Source: Polaribacter haliotis
GTDB lineage: Bacteria > Bacteroidota > Bacteroidia > Flavobacteriales > Flavobacteriaceae
Assembly (NCBI RefSeq): GCF_014784055.1
Contig: NZ_CP061813.1
Location: 1,560,001-1,624,000 of the forward strand
DNA: 64,000 bases
Reading direction: 5' to 3'
The notes beneath the pieces are model-generated. The model saw nothing but the letters and a program-made list of their open reading frames with translations. It was not told the origin of the DNA and ran no database searches. Positions within the stretch are counted from its first letter, which is position 1. Every line of letters begins with the position of its first letter. A program made the position numbers and the translations under genes. Below are positions 19,640 through 29,216 of the stretch, in pieces.

Positions 19640-21247
19640 ATGAAAAATTACTTATTAATTCTATTTTTAATTTTAGCACCATTTATAAATGCGCAAGTAC
19701 CTATAGAGTATATTTTAGAAGAGAATTTCGAAAACAATAAAAATGGATGGACTCTAACTAATGAAAAGAATTTTGTTTCTGAAATAAAGGATAACAATTT
19801 ATACTTAAAAAATGAAACTAAATATTTTAAAAAAGCTTCCATAAAAACAGATTTAAACTTAAAAAAGGATTTTAAAATAGAAACTTCTATAAAGTTATTA
19901 TCTGGTACAAATAATAATTTACTTTCTTTAAAATTTAATAAAGATGCAAAAACCAAAAACTATGAAACTCACGAAGAGTTTGGTTTTACAGATAATGGAT
20001 ATTGGAAATATCTAAAAAAAATTTCTTTTAAATATATTGAAAACACAGGCTGGCTACAAACTACAAACATAAAACCGAAGGAGTTTAATAAATTAACGAT
20101 TCTTAAAATAAATGAAAAAGTTTTCTTTTTAATAAATGACAAACCTGTTTTAGTTAAAAGTAATGCAGAGTTTTATGAACAAGAAATGGCATTAGAAATT
20201 CCTAATAATGCTAAAGTTGTATTCGATTATTTAAAATTAGGTTACTTAAAAGGTAGTAATTCTGAAAAAGAAAATTGGTCCAATTCTTTATTCAAAAAAA
20301 TTGAAACTGCTAAAAAGGCAAAAGAAGAGGTATTAATTGAAGATACAATAACACAAGAATTACAAACTAATTTTGACGAAAATGAGTTTGGTTTTTTCTT
20401 AAAAGAGACTGAAAATTATAACTTCAAAATTGATAATGGGGCTTTAGAAATGGAAAATAAGTCTAAAGATTACTACCAAACTTGGGCAGATATAAAAATT
20501 AATCCAACTCAAAATTTTGATATTTCTACATCTGTTAAAAGAGTTTCTGGTACAAAAAATAAAGGAATTAGTCTCATTTTAAAAGATAAGGTAAAAAAAC
20601 TGCAATTCGCTGTTGCGCCAAATGGTCATTGGTTTTCTAATGTAGAAAAAAATGATAAAGAACTTCATTTTAGTAAATGGCAAAAAACAAATCTTGTAAA
20701 AGAATCTGACCATAATTCTATGAGAATAAAAAAAATAGGTAGAAGTATCTATTTTATTTTAAATGATAAAGTGGTTAATAAAGTTGAAGGAAAAGAAGCA
20801 GGAAATACAATTTATATTAAAATACCTGATAGTATTAAGATTCACGTAGACGATTTTAAACTAACGCAATCTTTCAATTCTAATAAAGAACAAGAAAAAT
20901 TAATTACTGAATATGATGCATTATGGGACGATGCTAAAAGGGAAAATGTTGGCGCCTTTGGTAAAACTGAAAAACAACAAATTGCTTTTGATAAAGGCGA
21001 AGCAAAATTCAATAAAAAACAAGATAAAGTAGAAAAAAAATACAATAGAATGTTTAAAGGAGCTCCTTTATCTGAAGTTATTAAAAAATTAGGACAACCC
21101 TATAAATCTAATAATGTTTCTATTTCTTATAGATATAATGATGCTTATAATGGACGACCACAGGAATTACGTGTTGCTTTTATGCCATACAGAAAAGGAA
21201 ATATAACATACAAAAGAGTGGAATATGTTACAATTGGTTATAAATAA
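19640..21247 (+). CDS. Secreted protein with two LamG-like domains and a BamE-like tail
   Basis: 535 residues; signal peptide about 1-19 (ending INAQ). Two similar beta-sandwich segments follow: about 25-195 (FENNKNGWTL, then KYFKKASIKTDLNLKKDFKI) and about 245-405 (FDENEFGFFL, then YYQTWADIKINPTQNFDI), each with a SGTNN/SGTKNKG turn and a FLINDK/FILNDK strand, as in LamG/concanavalin-type or DUF1080-type domains. A charged linker leads to a C-terminal domain (about 465-535) with KGAPLSEVIKKLGQP and a Tyr-rich strand, reminiscent of SmpA/BamE folds. It ends 3 nt before the CHAT gene, so the two products probably act together outside the cytoplasm. A -7 box TAATTTTG is at 19607-19614. Function unknown. 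Confidence 0.85.
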   Translation: MKNYLLILFLILAPFINAQVPIEYILEENFENNKNGWTLTNEKNFVSEIKDNNLYLKNETKYFKKASIKTDLNLKKDFKIETSIKLLSGTNNNLLSLKFNKDAKTKNYETHEEFGFTDNGYWKYLKKISFKYIENTGWLQTTNIKPKEFNKLTILKINEKVFFLINDKPVLVKSNAEFYEQEMALEIPNNAKVVFDYLKLGYLKGSNSEKENWSNSLFKKIETAKKAKEEVLIEDTITQELQTNFDENEFGFFLKETENYNFKIDNGALEMENKSKDYYQTWADIKINPTQNFDISTSVKRVSGTKNKGISLILKDKVKKLQFAVAPNGHWFSNVEKNDKELHFSKWQKTNLVKESDHNSMRIKKIGRSIYFILNDKVVNKVEGKEAGNTIYIKIPDSIKIHVDDFKLTQSFNSNKEQEKLITEYDALWDDAKRENVGAFGKTEKQQIAFDKGEAKFNKKQDKVEKKYNRMFKGAPLSEVIKKLGQPYKSNNVSISYRYNDAYNGRPQELRVAFMPYRKGNITYKRVEYVTIGYK

Positions 21248-21250
21248 ATT

Positions 21251-24103
21251 ATGAAAAAGAAAATCTTATTACTCGTATTATTATTTGTTTCGTTAATTTC
21301 TAATGCACAGGATATTAATGCATTGTACAAGAAAGCAGGTAAAGCCGTTAGCTTAAAAAATGTAACTGAATTAAAAGCTACTGCAAATTCTTTAATTAAA
21401 ATAGCTCCAGAAAATTATGTTGGCTATTTATATTTGGCTTTTACAAGTTGTTTGGAAAATAATATTTCATCTGCAAAAAAAAATATAGAAACTGCTTTCA
21501 ATTTAAATTATTTAGATGCTTCCACTTTTGCAATTGCTTCTTACACTTCTTTTTTAGAAGGAAATTTAGAGGAATCAAAAAAACAAATGGATTTTAGTTA
21601 CGCACTTGTTTCTTACAAAAATGCATTAAATATAACTTTAGATGATATTAACTGGATAGAAAAAGCAACCGGTAAAAATTGTTCTCAATTAAAAGAATTT
21701 GCAAAAAATGCAAGTAAAAACAACCCTAATAACATAACTAACGCACAAAAATTATATGCTTGTTTTACAGATTGGCAAAAAGGAAATGCTTCTAAAAATG
21801 AAAAGGACGTGCTTTCTTATTTATCGAAAAAAGGGAATTATGGCAAAACTGCTATAGCTGTTTTTAAGTTTTTAAAAGCTGCCTTTTTTTACAACAATCA
21901 TAAAATTGACGAAGCTGTTACTAACATTCATCAGTTTATAGAAAATTCACTTGTAAAAAACAATCCTAATTTGCGCTATCAAGTTGCAAAAGCTTACAAT
22001 TATTTATCTGATAATAGCGCCCTAATTTTCGACCATAAAAACACATTAAATGAAGCTAATAATGGTTTAGAAAATGTACAGGGTTTTATTACAAAAGATT
22101 TGGAATTAATTTTATTAAACACAAAATTAAAAGCATTAGTTGGTTTAAATAAAAGAGATGAAATAATTTCTGTTGCAAACCAATTATTAGAAAAAGCAAA
22201 AAATAAAAAAAATAGTTCTTTTGAAGCTATGGCAAATAATACTTTGGGGCAATTATATGCTAATAGTGTTTTACCTGCTGAAAGAAATAAAGCATTTAAT
22301 TATTTACAGAAAGCCTATAATTTGGCTATTAAACTAAATGACAAACGATTAATTTCTGATGTTTCTAGTAACTATTCAATTGCACTTTGGCAACAAAATA
22401 AAAAGCCAGAAGCAATTGAAATTGCCACTAAAGGAATTAAAATTAAAAAAGATTTAAAAGATATAAATGGCGCACAACTTTTAGCAAATAACATGGGTTA
22501 TATGCATTATATAGCTAAAGATTACAACAACGCTATTAAAATGTTTTCAGAGGCCATCTCTTTATCTGAAAAACATTTAGAAAGTGCTAATCCAGAAATG
22601 CAACTGGCTTTAATGAACGAATATTCAAGTGCTTACAGTGGTTTAATTATGACTTATAAAGACACCCAAAATGTGGAAGCACTTTTTAAAATTCAGGATG
22701 CAAACAGAGGTAGGTTATTGAGTAAGAAATTACACCAACAAGCATTTTCTAAAAATATTATTGATGTTCAAAACCAATTAAAAGAGGAAGATGTTTTAGT
22801 ATATTACTCATTATTAAGTCCTGGTGAAATGGTTGCCACAGTAATTACAAAAGACAAAGCAACTATTAAATATAATTTTCCTATTGATTCTTGGCTAAAA
22901 ATAAAAAAAGGAATTATTGGTTTTGTTCAGAAAAAACCTAGTTCTATAAATAATTATTTGATAAAATTAGATGAAGATATTATTGATAAACAACTTATTA
23001 GATTTAAAGACAAAAAACAAGCTTTTTCGACGGATGATTTTTCTCTATTCACCTCATTTACAAGAGAATTAATGGAAGCTTCTGAGGCTAAACAAATCAC
23101 TTTTTTAAATAATTTTTTAAAACAATGGTATTCATTTTTAATTGAACCAATAGAAAGTGAAATTTTAGGCAAAAAAAATATCATTATTAGTGGAGAAAAA
23201 GAATTAAATTATTTACCATTTGAAGCTTTTATAAATAGTAAAAATCAATTTTTACTACAAAGTCATAACGTAACTTATATACCTTCTGCAACAATTTGGT
23301 TTAAATTAAATGAAAGAAATTATTCCAATTCCAGAAATGATCTTTTAGCTTTTGGTGGCGCAACCTATAATGACCCAAATACAAATTCAACAGGGAACTT
23401 AAGAAATAAGACAGATTATTATTCAGTAAAAAAAGAGTTGACTTCTAAAGTTAAAACAAATAAAAATAATTTATCAAAAGAATTAGACGCTTTGGGTTAT
23501 GGAGGTGCAAATTATTTGCCAGGAACTTTAAGAGAAGTAGAAAATTTACAAAAAATAATACCAAAAGCAAAAGTTTTAGTTGGAAATGACATGACAGAAT
23601 CTAATATTAAAATGATGAATAATTCTGGTGAACTTTCTAACTATAAATGGGTTCATATTGCAACTCATGGTTTTGCATCTGATAATATTCCTGAACTTTC
23701 TGGTGTTATGTTAACACAAAATAACGGTGAAAAAATAAAGGGAGAAGACACTTTTTTATTAGCGCATGAAATTGAAAAATTAACCTTAAATGCAGACATG
23801 GTTACTTTAAGTGCTTGCCAAACTGCATTGGGCAAAATTTATGGTGGTGAAGGAATAAATGGATTGAATTCCTCTCTACTTTTGGCAGGTGCAAACAATA
23901 CTTTATTAAGTTTATGGCCAGTAAATGATTCTGGTACAATGGTTTTAATGACTTTGGTTTATCAAAATATGTACTTAAAAAACCAAACTGCTTCAGTTGC
24001 ATTATCTAACGCAAAAAGAACTATGTTAAGTGGCAAAGTTGGTGCAGGTTTTAAATCTGTTTATATGTGGGCGCCTTTTGTTTTAAATGGTTCTGGAAAA
24101 TAA
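21251..24103 (+). CDS. Exported TPR-CHAT protease
   Basis: 950 residues. Signal peptide about 1-19 (ending ISNAQ). A long run of TPR-like helical repeats covers about 20-470 (for example NTLGQLYANSVL and NNMGYMHYIAKDYNNAIKMF). The C-terminal CHAT domain (caspase-HetF-associated-with-TPRs) runs from about 620. Both catalytic residues are present: His806 in HIATHGF and Cys856 in LSACQTA; GEGINGLNSSLLLAGA and SLWPVNDSGT are also CHAT hallmarks. CHAT proteins are cysteine peptidases, some acting in defence or caspase-like cascades. Here the signal peptide puts it outside the cytoplasm, and it is paired with the LamG-like protein 3 nt upstream. Substrate unknown. Confidence 0.93.
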   Translation: MKKKILLLVLLFVSLISNAQDINALYKKAGKAVSLKNVTELKATANSLIKIAPENYVGYLYLAFTSCLENNISSAKKNIETAFNLNYLDASTFAIASYTSFLEGNLEESKKQMDFSYALVSYKNALNITLDDINWIEKATGKNCSQLKEFAKNASKNNPNNITNAQKLYACFTDWQKGNASKNEKDVLSYLSKKGNYGKTAIAVFKFLKAAFFYNNHKIDEAVTNIHQFIENSLVKNNPNLRYQVAKAYNYLSDNSALIFDHKNTLNEANNGLENVQGFITKDLELILLNTKLKALVGLNKRDEIISVANQLLEKAKNKKNSSFEAMANNTLGQLYANSVLPAERNKAFNYLQKAYNLAIKLNDKRLISDVSSNYSIALWQQNKKPEAIEIATKGIKIKKDLKDINGAQLLANNMGYMHYIAKDYNNAIKMFSEAISLSEKHLESANPEMQLALMNEYSSAYSGLIMTYKDTQNVEALFKIQDANRGRLLSKKLHQQAFSKNIIDVQNQLKEEDVLVYYSLLSPGEMVATVITKDKATIKYNFPIDSWLKIKKGIIGFVQKKPSSINNYLIKLDEDIIDKQLIRFKDKKQAFSTDDFSLFTSFTRELMEASEAKQITFLNNFLKQWYSFLIEPIESEILGKKNIIISGEKELNYLPFEAFINSKNQFLLQSHNVTYIPSATIWFKLNERNYSNSRNDLLAFGGATYNDPNTNSTGNLRNKTDYYSVKKELTSKVKTNKNNLSKELDALGYGGANYLPGTLREVENLQKIIPKAKVLVGNDMTESNIKMMNNSGELSNYKWVHIATHGFASDNIPELSGVMLTQNNGEKIKGEDTFLLAHEIEKLTLNADMVTLSACQTALGKIYGGEGINGLNSSLLLAGANNTLLSLWPVNDSGTMVLMTLVYQNMYLKNQTASVALSNAKRTMLSGKVGAGFKSVYMWAPFVLNGSGK

Positions 24104-24226
24104 AATAGAAAACGTTATTTATAAAAACGTATTACATATTATTATACTGAAACAAGTTCAACACAAGAAACTGTGAAATCTGAAATAATTAATTTTAATA
24201 ACTTCTTTTTCCGGTTTTGCAATACG

Positions 24227-24307
24227 CGTTAGGGATTGAATGGCATGTTTGAGCTCTTTTTTGTTTTTTACAAAAAAAGCGAGTAATGAAAGCCCGTTAA
24301 AACGCCC
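24227..24307 (+). repeat. Dispersed hairpin repeat, copy 2 (GAGCTC subtype)
   Basis: GTTAGGGATTGAA, GAGCTC, then CTTTTTTG/CAAAAAAAG hairpin, GCGAG, GAAAGCCCG, closed by AACGCCC which mirrors the opening GCGTT. Same layout as copy 1. It fills the gap between the converging CHAT and GSIII genes and may act as their terminator. Most of the remaining gap shows no other feature. Confidence 0.8.
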
Positions 24308-24318
24308 AAAAAACTATT

Positions 24319-26502
24319 TTATTTAGTAAATAACAATTCTCTATACTTGGTTAGTGGCCACAAATTGTCATCTACCATAGTTTCTAACTTATCGCAATGA
24401 AATCTTATTTCTTCGAAAAAAGGTTTTACGTTTTTGCAATACATATCTGCAGATTTTAAGCCAGTATATTTATTTGCTTTTGAACGTTGTTCTTCCATTT
24501 TTATTACGAGAGCATTAATGCCTGTAATATGATTGGAGATTGTCATTATTAATTCTATTTGCTCTTTTGCGATATTTTTATATTCGCCTCCAAAAATTTC
24601 TTTTAAATTTTTGGTATTTTCTAACAATGTATTTTGATAAATTACTGCTGTTGGAACAACGTGATTTTTGGCAATATCACACAAAACACGACCTTCAATT
24701 TGTAATCGTTTTGTGTATTCTTGTAGTGCAATTTCATAACGAGCTTCTATTTCTACTTTGCTCATTACCTCCATTTCTTTGTACAAGTCAATTACTTCTT
24801 TAGAAACCTGTATTTGTAATGCTTCTGGAGTTGTTTTATTGTTACTTAAACCTCTCTTTTTAGCTTCTTTTTCCCAAGCTTCTCCATAACCATCTCCATT
24901 AAATCTAATTTTTTTAGACTCTTTAATATATTCTCTTAAAACATTAAAAACAGCTTCATCTTTTTTAAGATTCTTTACATCTATTAATTTATCTACTTCT
25001 ATCTTAAATTCTTTTAACTGTTTTGCAACAATAGTGTTTAAAACTGTCATTGGTGTTGCGCAATTAGATTTAGAACCTACTGCTCTAAACTCGAATTTAT
25101 TACCTGTAAAAGCAAAGGCAGATGTTCTATTTCTGTCTGTATTATCTAATAAAATTTCTGGAATTTTACCAATAATATTCAGTTTTAAATCTGTTTTTTC
25201 TTGTGGAGATAATTTTCCTTTTGTTACATTTTCTAACTCGTCTAAAACTTCTGAAAGTTGGTCTCCAATAAAAACAGATATTATTGAAGAAGGAGCTTCA
25301 TTTGCACCTAGTCTACAATCGTTACTAGCAGATGCAATTGAAGCTCTTAACAATTCTTCATTCTCATAAACTGCTTTTATTGTGTTTATAAAAAAGGTTA
25401 AGAATTGTAAGTTTTTCATAGGTGTTTTCCCAGGACTTAAAAGGTTTATTCCATCTGAAGTAGACAAAGACCAATTGTTATGTTTACCAGAACCATTGAT
25501 TCCTGAAAAAGGTTTTTCATGAAAAAGAACCTTAAATTTATGTCTTCGAGAAACTTTTTCCATCACATCCATTAATAATGAATTATGATCTACTGCTAAA
25601 TTTGCTTCTTCGAATATTGGAGCAACTTCAAATTGATTTGGAGCGACTTCATTATGTCTTGTTTTTACAGGAATACCCAACAACATACATTCTTGTTCCA
25701 GATCTTGCATAAAAGCCATCGCTCTTGCAGGAATGGTTCCAAAATAATGGTCGTCTAATTGCTGACCTTTTGCAGGTAAGTGACCTAATAATGTTCTACC
25801 TGTTAGTAAAATATCTGGTCTTGACAAAGCCAAAGCATCGTCTATTAAAAAATACTCTTGCTCCCAACCTAAAGTTGCACTTACTTTTCTTGCATTTTTA
25901 TCAAAATACTTACAAACTGCAGTTGCATGCGTATCTATTGCTTGTAAAGCTCTTAATAATGGCGTTTTATTATCTAAAGCTTCGCCTGTATAAGCAACAA
26001 AAATTGTTGGAATACACAGAGTTGTTTCATAAATAAAAGCTGGTGAAGTTGGGTCCCAAGCTGTATAACCTCTTGCTTCAAACGTATTTCTTATTCCTCC
26101 ATTTGGAAAACTAGATGCATCTGGTTCTTGTTGCACCAATTGTTCTCCGTCAAATTTTTCCATTGCCAAACTACCATTGATAGATTCGAAAAATGCATCG
26201 TGTTTTTCTGCTGTTGCCCCAGTTAATGGCTGAAACCAATGTGTATAATGGGTTGCACCTTTAGAGATTGCCCAATCTTTCATACTTACAGCAACTTGGT
26301 CTGCAATTTTACGATCTATTTTTGTACCAAGCTCAATTGCATTCATAACACTTTCGTATGCGGCTCTTGTAAGATATTGCTGCATAGCAAATTTATTAAA
26401 TACGTTTTTACCAAATAAAGATGATCTTTTTTCATTTTGAACAACCTTTAAAGGGTTTCTATTCAAAGTTTCTTGTAAAGCATTGAATCTTATCCTTGAC
26501 AT
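24319..26502 (-). CDS. glnN: Glutamine synthetase type III
   Basis: 727 residues, the length of GSIII, a dodecameric ammonium-assimilating enzyme of Bacteroidota and cyanobacteria. Visible signatures: N-terminal FGKNVFNKFAMQQYL, the GSIII block GWEQEYFLID, KTRHNEVAPNQFEVAPIFEE, the ATP/glutamate region FSGINGSGKHNNWSL, and NRTSAFAFTGNKFEFRAVGS. Divergent from a type II enzyme with 164 nt between start codons. A -7 box (TATTTTTG on the minus strand, 26587-26580) lies upstream. Confidence 0.96.
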   Translation of the reverse strand: MSRIRFNALQETLNRNPLKVVQNEKRSSLFGKNVFNKFAMQQYLTRAAYESVMNAIELGTKIDRKIADQVAVSMKDWAISKGATHYTHWFQPLTGATAEKHDAFFESINGSLAMEKFDGEQLVQQEPDASSFPNGGIRNTFEARGYTAWDPTSPAFIYETTLCIPTIFVAYTGEALDNKTPLLRALQAIDTHATAVCKYFDKNARKVSATLGWEQEYFLIDDALALSRPDILLTGRTLLGHLPAKGQQLDDHYFGTIPARAMAFMQDLEQECMLLGIPVKTRHNEVAPNQFEVAPIFEEANLAVDHNSLLMDVMEKVSRRHKFKVLFHEKPFSGINGSGKHNNWSLSTSDGINLLSPGKTPMKNLQFLTFFINTIKAVYENEELLRASIASASNDCRLGANEAPSSIISVFIGDQLSEVLDELENVTKGKLSPQEKTDLKLNIIGKIPEILLDNTDRNRTSAFAFTGNKFEFRAVGSKSNCATPMTVLNTIVAKQLKEFKIEVDKLIDVKNLKKDEAVFNVLREYIKESKKIRFNGDGYGEAWEKEAKKRGLSNNKTTPEALQIQVSKEVIDLYKEMEVMSKVEIEARYEIALQEYTKRLQIEGRVLCDIAKNHVVPTAVIYQNTLLENTKNLKEIFGGEYKNIAKEQIELIMTISNHITGINALVIKMEEQRSKANKYTGLKSADMYCKNVKPFFEEIRFHCDKLETMVDDNLWPLTKYRELLFTK

Positions 26503-26607
26503 ATTATTAATTTTTTAAGCTTTTTTTTGTTTTTATATAAATACCCCCTACAAAAATTAGGGATAAAATTATTCTCGTGCAAAAATAAACATTTAAGCCC
26601 TTATTTT

Positions 26608-26638
26608 TTTGATATGTTTATAAATTATTTCATTTTTG
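26608..26638 (+). promoter_or_regulatory. Promoter of the type II glutamine synthetase
   Basis: TTTG (26608-26611), exactly 19 bp, CATTTTTG (26631-26638; one mismatch to TAnnTTTG). Predicted start near 26643, which excludes the ATG at 26640 as start codon. It is part of the divergent control region with glnN. Confidence 0.6.
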
Positions 26639-26666
26639 CATGTATATTATCACTTATAAAATTATT

Positions 26667-27692
26667 ATGGCAAAAATTAAATTAGAATACATTTGGTTAG
26701 ATGGATATTTTCCAACTCAAAACATGAGAAGTAAAACCAAAGTTGAAGAACATGAAAATTTTCAAGGAACTATCGAAGAATTAGGTATGTGGTCTTTTGA
26801 TGGATCGTCTACAAGACAAGCTTCAGGAGGCGCTTCTGACTGTTTACTAAAACCTGTTGCAATCTATCCAGATCCTGCAAGAATTAATGGTTATTTAGTA
26901 ATGACAGAAGTTTTAAATGCAGATGGAACTCCACACGTTTCTAACGGTAGAGCAACAATTGAAGATGAAGATGATGATTTCTGGTTTGGTTTTGAGCAAG
27001 AGTATTTTATTATGGATACTAAAACACAATTACCTTTAGGTTTCCCTATTGGTGGTTATCCTGCACCACAAGGAATGTATTACTGTTCTGTTGGTGGAAA
27101 AAATACGCATGGTAGATTAATTGTTGAAAAACATGCTGATTTATGTATTGATGCTGGATTAAATTTTGAAGGAATTAACCAAGAAGTTGCTTCAGGACAA
27201 TGGGAATTTCAATTATTTGCAAAAGGTGCTAAAAAAGCCGGTGATGAAATTTGGATTGCACGTTATTTATTAGATAGATTAACTGAACAACATGGTTACT
27301 ATATAGATTATCACCCTAAACCATTAGGAAAAGATATGGACTGGAATGGTTCTGGTATGCATGCAAACTTCTCTAACACTGTTTTAAGAACTTGTGGTTC
27401 TAAAGAAACTTATGAGAAAATTTGTGAAGCATTTAGACCTGTTGTAAAAGAACATATTGCTGTTTATGGTGAATTTAACGACCAACGTTTAACTGGAGAT
27501 CACGAAACTGCATCTATCCACGATTTCTCTTATGGAGTTTCAGATAGAGGAGCTTCTATTAGAATTCCTATTATTACTGTAGAGAAAGGTTGGAAAGGTT
27601 GGTTAGAAGACAGAAGACCTGCTTCAAATGGAGATCCATATAAAATTGCTGGTAGAATTATTAAGACTGTAAAGTCTGCTAATATTAGCTAA
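26667..27692 (+). CDS. glnA: Glutamine synthetase type II (eukaryote-like)
   Basis: 341 residues from MAKIKLEYIWLDG. GSII features: WSFDGSSTRQA (eukaryotic-type TGEDPG/SFDGSST region), FGFEQEYFIMD, EGINQEVASGQWEFQ, DWNGSGMHANFS (ATP/glutamate site), RLTGDHETASI and SDRGASIRIP. Makes glutamine from glutamate and ammonium. The ATG at 26640 is rejected because it lies at or above the predicted transcription start; 26667 matches homology. Followed by a strong terminator. GSII next to GSIII gives two routes of ammonium assimilation under one divergent control region. Confidence 0.95.
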   Translation: MAKIKLEYIWLDGYFPTQNMRSKTKVEEHENFQGTIEELGMWSFDGSSTRQASGGASDCLLKPVAIYPDPARINGYLVMTEVLNADGTPHVSNGRATIEDEDDDFWFGFEQEYFIMDTKTQLPLGFPIGGYPAPQGMYYCSVGGKNTHGRLIVEKHADLCIDAGLNFEGINQEVASGQWEFQLFAKGAKKAGDEIWIARYLLDRLTEQHGYYIDYHPKPLGKDMDWNGSGMHANFSNTVLRTCGSKETYEKICEAFRPVVKEHIAVYGEFNDQRLTGDHETASIHDFSYGVSDRGASIRIPIITVEKGWKGWLEDRRPASNGDPYKIAGRIIKTVKSANIS

Positions 27693-27711
27693 AATATATT
27701 ACAAAAATTAT

Positions 27712-27744
27712 AAAGCTCGCAAATTAAATTTGCGAGCTTTTTTT
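27712..27744 (+). terminator. Terminator of glnA
   Basis: AAAGCTCGCAAAT pairs with ATTTGCGAGCTTT and runs into a T tract. Confidence 0.9.
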
Positions 27745-27774
27745 ATGCTTATTTTTTATTAGAAAGCGAAATTT

Positions 27775-28725
27775 TTAAACTGTAGTTTTAAAAATTAGGT
27801 AAATAAATAGTCCATATCCAAAAAACAGAAAAACTCCTTTAAATCTACTTAAAATGAATTTCTTTGGCATAAAAACCAAAGGAAGTAATATTCCTGCAAA
27901 ACCTAACATCCAAAAGATATCTCTAGATAATATTTGTGCTTCTGTTACTGGAATTTCTTTTATTAAAGCTGTTACCCCTAAAACAGATGCAATATTAAAA
28001 ATATTAGAACCTATTAAATTCCCTAAAGAAATTGCCTTTTCACCTTTTATAGCTGCAATTACAGATGCTGCTAATTCTGGTACACTTGTACCAATAGCAA
28101 TCATAGTAATTGAAATTACACCTTCACTAACTCCCATATTTTGCGCAATATCTTTTGCGCCAACCACTAACAAATCCGAACCAAAATACAATGCAGCACC
28201 ACCAATTAATAACCAAATAAATATTTTCCCATAACCTATTTCAGCTAGAGCATCATCTACTTCATCTAAAGAAACCTCTTCTTTTCTTGCTCTTCGAATT
28301 AAAACAATCAAAAAAACAGATAAAGCCGCCAAAAGAATAAGGCCTTCCATAAAAGTTAAAACATTATCATTATATAAAAAGTAATAGAGCATTAATGAAA
28401 ACAACATCATTACAGGCCAATTAAACTTATAAAAGTCTTTATTAACTGCAATGGGACCAATAATCGCAGTAATTCCTAAAACCAACCCAATATTGGCAAT
28501 ATTTGAACCTATAACATTATTTATAGAAATTGCAGGAGAACCATCTAAAGCAGCTTGTAAGCTTACTAAAAGTTCTGGAGCAGATGTAGCAAAAGAAACT
28601 ACAGTCATACCAATAACCATTTTAGAAATGTTCAATTTAAATGATAAGCTTATTGAAGATCTTACCAAAAACTCGCCTCCAACAACCAACAAAATCAACC
28701 CTATTATCACATAAAAAATACTCAT
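27775..28725 (-). CDS. Calcium/sodium antiporter (CaCA family, YrbG type)
   Basis: 316 residues, about 10 membrane helices in two inverted halves. Both alpha repeats are clear: SFATSAPELLVSLQAA with GSNIANIG in the first half, and AIGTSVPELAASVIAA with GSNIFNIASVLG in the second, carrying the ion-binding Glu and Asn/Ser. A charged loop near 145-160 separates the halves. Exchanges Na+ (or H+) for Ca2+ across the inner membrane. Monocistronic. Confidence 0.94.
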   Translation of the reverse strand: MSIFYVIIGLILLVVGGEFLVRSSISLSFKLNISKMVIGMTVVSFATSAPELLVSLQAALDGSPAISINNVIGSNIANIGLVLGITAIIGPIAVNKDFYKFNWPVMMLFSLMLYYFLYNDNVLTFMEGLILLAALSVFLIVLIRRARKEEVSLDEVDDALAEIGYGKIFIWLLIGGAALYFGSDLLVVGAKDIAQNMGVSEGVISITMIAIGTSVPELAASVIAAIKGEKAISLGNLIGSNIFNIASVLGVTALIKEIPVTEAQILSRDIFWMLGFAGILLPLVFMPKKFILSRFKGVFLFFGYGLFIYLIFKTTV

Positions 28726-28996
28726 AAATATTATTTTTTACGAAGATACATTTTTATGGACTTTCGAAAAAAGAAATAATGAAAACGTGTAAAATTCTAT
28801 TTAAAAAGATGAGACTTCCTTTACAATTAAATTCTTAAATGTTTAGCCCCTTTACTTTCTTACAATTAGTTTATCATAACAACACAATACGTATTAATTT
28901 AAAACATATATATAACACAATTACTTACATATTAAAACAAATATTGTTTTTTTAGCTATAAATGTAATATTAATTTGATTAATAAGTGAAAAAGTG
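28726..28996. other. Gene-free stretch before the micropeptide gene
   Basis: AT-rich, no convincing frame or hairpin. A weak minus-strand -7-like box (TATCTTCG, 28748-28741) could belong to the antiporter gene. Confidence 0.5.
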
Positions 28997-29029
28997 TTTG
29001 GCAGTGTTGTTTCAATGTGCATATATTCA
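28997..29029 (+). promoter_or_regulatory. Possible promoter of the micropeptide gene
   Basis: TTTG (28997-29000), 21 bp, TATATTCA (29022-29029; two mismatches to TAnnTTTG). Confidence 0.4.
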
Positions 29030-29079
29030 CAAAACAATAAAGAAATTAACCCAAATTACTAACTTAAAAACCCACTATT

Positions 29080-29145
29080 ATGATCCTTATTGCACTTAAA
29101 ACAATCAAAGACATTTCAGAAGTTATTTTTACTATTCTATTTTAA
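29080..29145 (+). CDS. Putative 21-residue hydrophobic micropeptide
   Basis: ATG 29080 to TAA 29143-29145 encodes MILIALKTIKDISEVIFTIL plus a final F: mostly Ile/Leu/Phe/Val with three Lys/Glu/Asp pairs, the look of a short amphipathic membrane helix. A possible promoter lies 50 nt upstream and a good terminator 13 nt downstream, so the frame occupies its own small transcription unit of about 150 nt. It could be a type I toxin-like peptide, a leader peptide, or chance. No family recognised. Confidence 0.35.
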   Translation: MILIALKTIKDISEVIFTILF

Positions 29146-29158
29146 TTAACCAACTTTA

Positions 29159-29189
29159 AGCAACTCTATAAAAAGAGTTGTTTATTTTT
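29159..29189 (+). terminator. Terminator after the micropeptide frame
   Basis: CAACTCT (29161-29167) pairs with AGAGTTG (29174-29180) across ATAAAA, followed by TTTATTTTT. Confidence 0.8.
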
Positions 29190-29216
29190 ATTAAATTTGA
29201 TTAGAATTCAAGTAAA

